A stretch of DNA of 64,000 nucleotides from Bog-473 sp963828505. Lineage in GTDB: Bacteria; Actinomycetota; Acidimicrobiia; Acidimicrobiales; RAAP-2. Where the stretch lies: NCBI GenBank assembly GCA_963828505.1, contig CAWHFM010000007.1, positions 62,001 through 126,000 on the forward strand, in the 5' to 3' direction. Numbering within the stretch: the first letter of the stretch is position 1; each line of letters opens with the position of its first letter. Made by a program: the position numbers and the translations under genes. The notes under the pieces were generated by a model, which saw only the letters and a list, made by a program, of their open reading frames with translations, did no database searches and was not told the origin of the DNA. This document shows positions 61,065 through 64,000 of this stretch, piece after piece.

Positions 61065-62399
61065 TCACGGCGGGAAGAACCTCGGTAGGTAGCGCTTGTT
61101 CGCTGCCAGCAGCTCGTCGGCCAGCTCTGCCGCCAGCGGATACTGGCCGATGATGGGGTTGGCCAGCAGCGCTCGTACGACGTCGTCGCGACTCCCCGAA
61201 CGTGCCGCCCGAACGGTCAGGCGCTCGAAGGCCTTCACGTGTTGCACCAGTCCGAGCATCTCGGGAGCGAGCGGACGCTGGTGCAACGGGTGGGCTCCGT
61301 CGGCGTCCACGACCGCGGTCGTCTCGACGACGGCGTCGTCCGGCAGCTCCGGGACCGCGCCGTCGTTGCGCATGTCGACCACTTGCACGTCGCCCGTGCC
61401 GGCATGGAGCGACGCCATGAGCCGGACCGCCGCCAACGAGTAGAACGCGCCGCCCCGATACGAGAGCGCATCCGGCTTCACGGTCAGCATCGGGTCCCGG
61501 TATTCCCGGAGCAGTCTCGTCTCGAGCTCCGCCACCACGTCGGCTCGGGGCCGGTAGCCCGCGGCCCTCTGCTGGGACATCTCGGCGTCGTGCCCGTAGT
61601 AGTAGTGCACATAATAAGAGGGCAATGCCTCTTGAAGCTCGAGGCCTTCCACGGAGACCCCGCTCTCCAACGCCAGCTCCGGCCCGAAGCGTTCGAAGAG
61701 GCCGGGCAGAACGTCGTCGCCGACGAGCCCACCCTCTGCCATCGAGGGTCGTAGACCGACGTGGCCGTCGTCAGAGCCTCTGAGGACGGCCGATCTCACC
61801 CACGTCAGATGGTTGAGACCGACGTGCTCGACCATCACCGAGTCCGGGTCGACCCCGAGATAGTGCCCGATCCGACGCTGGGCCCAGATGGCGACGTTGC
61901 ACAAGCCGACGGCTCGGTGACCGTCGTCGAGGAGCGCCTGGGTGACGATCCCGACCGGATTGGTGAAGTCGACGAACCACGCGCCCGGGTTGGCGCGGGC
62001 CGCCGTCCGCTCGGCCAGGTCGAGCACGACCGGCACCGTTCGCAACGCCTTGGCCAAGCCGCCCGCGCCGACGGTCTCCTGGCCCAGGCAGCCGAAGCCG
62101 ACCGGAAGCGTCTCGTCGACCCGCCGCGCCGCCTGACCGCCGACTCTGAGCTGGACCACGACGAAATCAGCCCCTTCGAGCGCGGCGTCGGGATCCGCCG
62201 TCGTCGAGAACGCGCCGGGCCACCCGCGCCCCCGCAGGATTCGCTCCGAGAGCCCGCCCACGACGTCGCGCCGAAGCTCGTCGGGATCGAGCAGGACGAG
62301 ATCGTCGACCACCATGCGGTCCTCGTGATCGCAGAGACCGTCGACGAGTTCGGGCGTGTAGGTGCTGCCGCCGCCGACCACGGCCACCTTGATCCCCAC
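61065..62399 (-). CDS. Glycoside hydrolase family 4 (6-phospho-beta-glucosidase-like)
   Basis: 444 residues. NAD-binding GIKVAVVGGGSTYTPELVDGL, the substrate region NPVGIVTQALLDDGHRAVGLCNVAIW with the metal-binding Cys in GLCN, VEHVGLNHLTWVRSA, and YYVHYYYGHD with the catalytic Tyr. GH4 enzymes use NAD+ and Mn2+ and cleave 6-phospho-glycosides by redox chemistry. GTG 62399 is preferred to the TTG three codons upstream because of the symmetric promoter. It is divergent from a BadF-type kinase. Confidence 0.92.
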   Translation of the reverse strand: MGIKVAVVGGGSTYTPELVDGLCDHEDRMVVDDLVLLDPDELRRDVVGGLSERILRGRGWPGAFSTTADPDAALEGADFVVVQLRVGGQAARRVDETLPVGFGCLGQETVGAGGLAKALRTVPVVLDLAERTAARANPGAWFVDFTNPVGIVTQALLDDGHRAVGLCNVAIWAQRRIGHYLGVDPDSVMVEHVGLNHLTWVRSAVLRGSDDGHVGLRPSMAEGGLVGDDVLPGLFERFGPELALESGVSVEGLELQEALPSYYVHYYYGHDAEMSQQRAAGYRPRADVVAELETRLLREYRDPMLTVKPDALSYRGGAFYSLAAVRLMASLHAGTGDVQVVDMRNDGAVPELPDDAVVETTAVVDADGAHPLHQRPLAPEMLGLVQHVKAFERLTVRAARSGSRDDVVRALLANPIIGQYPLAAELADELLAANKRYLPRFFPP

Positions 62400-62437
62400 G
62401 TTGGGCAACGTAACATCCGGCGTAACATCCCAACGTG
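62397..62437. promoter_or_regulatory. Symmetric divergent promoter/operator of the GH4 and kinase genes
   Basis: Inverted arms CACGTTGGG (62397-62405) and CCCAACGTG (62429-62437) end in the two GTG start codons. Inside is a 10-bp direct repeat, CGTAACATCC, at 62409 and 62421, 12 bases apart. TAACAT (62423-62428) sits 6 bases before the kinase GTG, so both genes look leaderless and share one control site. Confidence 0.75.
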
Positions 62438-63439
62438 TCCGACGCTGTTGCCGCCGAGCCGGTGGTGCTCGCGGTCGACGGCGGGAGCACCAAGACCGAC
62501 GCGGTTCTGGTCGGCCTCGGCGGCGCCCTGCTCGGACGGGCTCAGGCCGGGCCGAGCAATCACCAGTTGGTCGGTGTCGACGGCATGTTGGACATCCTGG
62601 GAGAAGCGGTGCGGTCGGCCGCTGCCGCGGCAGGAATCGGTTCGAGCGCCAAAGGTCCGATCGCCCAGCTCGGCGTCTTCTGCCTCGCCGGTCTCGACCT
62701 TCCGCCCGACGAGCAGAAGCTCGCCCCCGCGATCGAATCCAAGGGCTGGGCCGTCGACGTCATTCTACGCAACGACACCTTCGCCGTTTCGCGCGCCGGT
62801 ACGACTTCGCCGTGGGGCGTCGGGGTCGTCTGCGGCACCGGTGTGAACTGCGCCGGGATCGGACCCGACGGCCGCACCGTTCGCTTCCCTGCGTTGGCCG
62901 AGCTCTCGGGCGACTTCGCGCCGGGCGGCGCCTGGCTCGGGGTGCGTGCCCTTGGACTCGCTCTTCGAGCCACCGACGGCCGCGGGCCGCCGACGGCGCT
63001 GAGCGAGCTCGTGCCCGCGCATTTCGGCTATCGCGACGCCGAGTCCGTACTGGCCGCGGTCTACGGGGGTGACCTCGCCTACAACCGCCTGTTCGAGCTG
63101 GCACGCGTCCTCCTCGACGCATCGGCCGACGGCGACGGCCCGGCGCGGGAGTCGGCGTGCACGTTGGCCGACGAGGTGGTCGCCTTCGTGCGCGCCGCCG
63201 TCGACCGTCTTCAGGTGGCCGACGAGGAAGTCGAGGTCGTCCTCGGAGGTGGCATCTTCAAAACCCGCGACCGGCACTTCCACGACCGCGTCGCCCGTGG
63301 CATCCGCGCCGCGGCACCTCGCTCGAAGCTGGTCTACCTCCAGGCGCCGCCCGTCCTGGGCGCCGCCCTCATCGGCCTCCACGCGCTCGACGCCACCTCC
63401 GACGCCGAGCTCGCCATCCGGGCCAGGCTCAGCGACTAG
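62435..63439 (+). CDS. BadF/BadG/BcrA/BcrD ATPase-family kinase (N-acetylglucosamine kinase-like)
   Basis: 334 residues. ASKHA fold: VVLAVDGGSTKTDAVLV phosphate-1, NDTFAVSRAG with the catalytic Asp, GVGVVCGTGVNCAGI phosphate-2, and VEVVLGGGIFKTRD. Similar proteins phosphorylate N-acetylglucosamine or glucosamine. Pairing with a GH4 enzyme suggests a sugar salvage route that ends in a 6-phosphate, but no transporter is adjacent. GTG 62435. Confidence 0.9.
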   Translation: MSDAVAAEPVVLAVDGGSTKTDAVLVGLGGALLGRAQAGPSNHQLVGVDGMLDILGEAVRSAAAAAGIGSSAKGPIAQLGVFCLAGLDLPPDEQKLAPAIESKGWAVDVILRNDTFAVSRAGTTSPWGVGVVCGTGVNCAGIGPDGRTVRFPALAELSGDFAPGGAWLGVRALGLALRATDGRGPPTALSELVPAHFGYRDAESVLAAVYGGDLAYNRLFELARVLLDASADGDGPARESACTLADEVVAFVRAAVDRLQVADEEVEVVLGGGIFKTRDRHFHDRVARGIRAAAPRSKLVYLQAPPVLGAALIGLHALDATSDAELAIRARLSD

Positions 63440-63489
63440 GAGCGCTCGGCCGGCCGGCGCCGGCACGGCCGGGGGACGCGCCGACCGCG

Positions 63490-63993
63490 TCAGCCGCTCC
63501 CCGCTCCGGCGGTCGCCACCCCGTGGGGGATGGCGTCCGCCAGCAGGCGCTCGTCATCGGCCAGGAGGGAGTGGGCCAGCTGCTTCACCATCTCCATCAC
63601 CTCGGGATGCTCTTCTGGGTTCCAGCCCTCGAGCAGATCGGTCAACCCGGCGCGGCGCGCCTCGGTCAGCCGGCCCAGCGCGTCGGTGCCCGACCCCGTC
63701 AGGTGGAACTCGTGGTCGGCCCCCTGAAGGCGCTGGTCCACCATCCCGGCCGACACCAACCCGTCCACACCGGGCTGGATCACGGACGTGTCGACGTTCA
63801 GCCGCGAGGCCAGATCCTCGACCGTGCAGGCCGGGTTCTCGGCCATCCGGTAGAGCAGCCAACACGATCGTGGCGCCAGATCGAGACCGGCCCGTGAGGC
63901 CAACGTGTGGTACAGCTCTCCCCGGTTCTCCCGGGAGGAGAGGCGAGCGAGCGCCAGCTCAATCTCCTGCAACGACGAGCGGTCGTCGGGCAT
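63490..63993 (-). CDS. MarR-like winged-helix regulator
   Basis: 167 residues. YHTLASRAGLDLAPRSCWLLYRMAENPACTVEDLASRLNVDTSVIQPGVDGLVSAGMVDQRLQGADHEFHLTGSGTDAL is the DNA-binding half; the ends supply dimerisation helices. ATG at 63991-63993, 7 bases from the right edge, so its upstream partner gene, if any, lies outside the window. Targets unknown. Confidence 0.82.
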   Translation of the reverse strand: MPDDRSSLQEIELALARLSSRENRGELYHTLASRAGLDLAPRSCWLLYRMAENPACTVEDLASRLNVDTSVIQPGVDGLVSAGMVDQRLQGADHEFHLTGSGTDALGRLTEARRAGLTDLLEGWNPEEHPEVMEMVKQLAHSLLADDERLLADAIPHGVATAGAGSG

Positions 63994-64000
63994 CCCGTTG

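Overview
The window is a gene-dense stretch of chromosome from a high-G+C actinobacterium. The gene set fits class Acidimicrobiia or a close relative: a dcw cluster without ftsA, SepF/YggT/DivIVA downstream of ftsZ, a Bpa-type proteasome activator, an ECF41 sigma factor, DUF222-HNH and DUF3040 proteins, menaquinone synthesis and meso-DAP-type MurE. Many genes start with GTG or TTG or overlap by 4 bases, and several look leaderless. I see no prophage, insertion sequence, CRISPR array, rRNA or tRNA. The content is mostly housekeeping.

Layout. 1-4.0 kb (minus): shikimate operon aroC-aroK-aroB-aroQ, then a partial Xaa-Pro peptidase. 4.0-8.6 kb: NifU-type Fe-S scaffold, Cys-rich and small proteins, flavin reductase, lipoprotein and tyrS. 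8.7-11.4 kb: a frame-disrupted carotenoid oxygenase whose 3' end overlaps a DUF222-HNH gene. 11.3-16.9 kb: menaquinone genes menD, menH, menA, menB and menE. 17-18.5 kb: an ECF41 sigma factor with an AhpD-like protein under a recognisable ECF41 promoter. 18.7-22.2 kb: a YyaL-type protein and two unknowns. 22.3-30.4 kb: dnaE, bpa, a phosphodiesterase-like protein, an Rrf2 regulator, a histidine phosphatase and a sigma-70 factor.

30.4-49.5 kb (minus) is a long cell-envelope and division block. In transcription order it runs mraZ, rsmH, an ftsL-like gene, ftsI, murE, mraY, ftsW, murG, murC, murB, ftsQ, ftsZ, a YggS-type gene, sepF, yggT, divIVA, a DksA-like gene with a histone-H1-like tail, lspA and rluD. 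murF and murD are missing from their usual places. mraZ has a clear promoter overlapped by four 10-bp repeats, the expected form of an MraZ site. A perfect 13-bp inverted repeat lies between ftsQ and ftsZ.

49.8-64 kb is mixed: a lipoate/biotin ligase-like protein, an HNH nuclease, a ROK kinase, DUF3040 and LapA-like membrane proteins, an acyl-CoA ligase overlapping a low-molecular-weight phosphatase, and a CapA-like protein with a Thr-rich tail. It also holds a divergent HxlR / carboxymuconolactone-decarboxylase pair with two operators, a methyltransferase, a DUF2254 protein, a divergent GH4 / BadF-type kinase pair and a MarR-like regulator.

Three genes (near 9.1, 20.76 and 58.4 kb) are each broken by an apparent single-base indel. 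That points to sequence error as much as to decay. The observations most worth following are regulatory: the ECF41 promoter, the mraZ repeats, the ftsZ palindrome, the HxlR operators and the symmetric GH4/BadF promoter. Next come the missing murD/murF and the DksA-H1 chimera.
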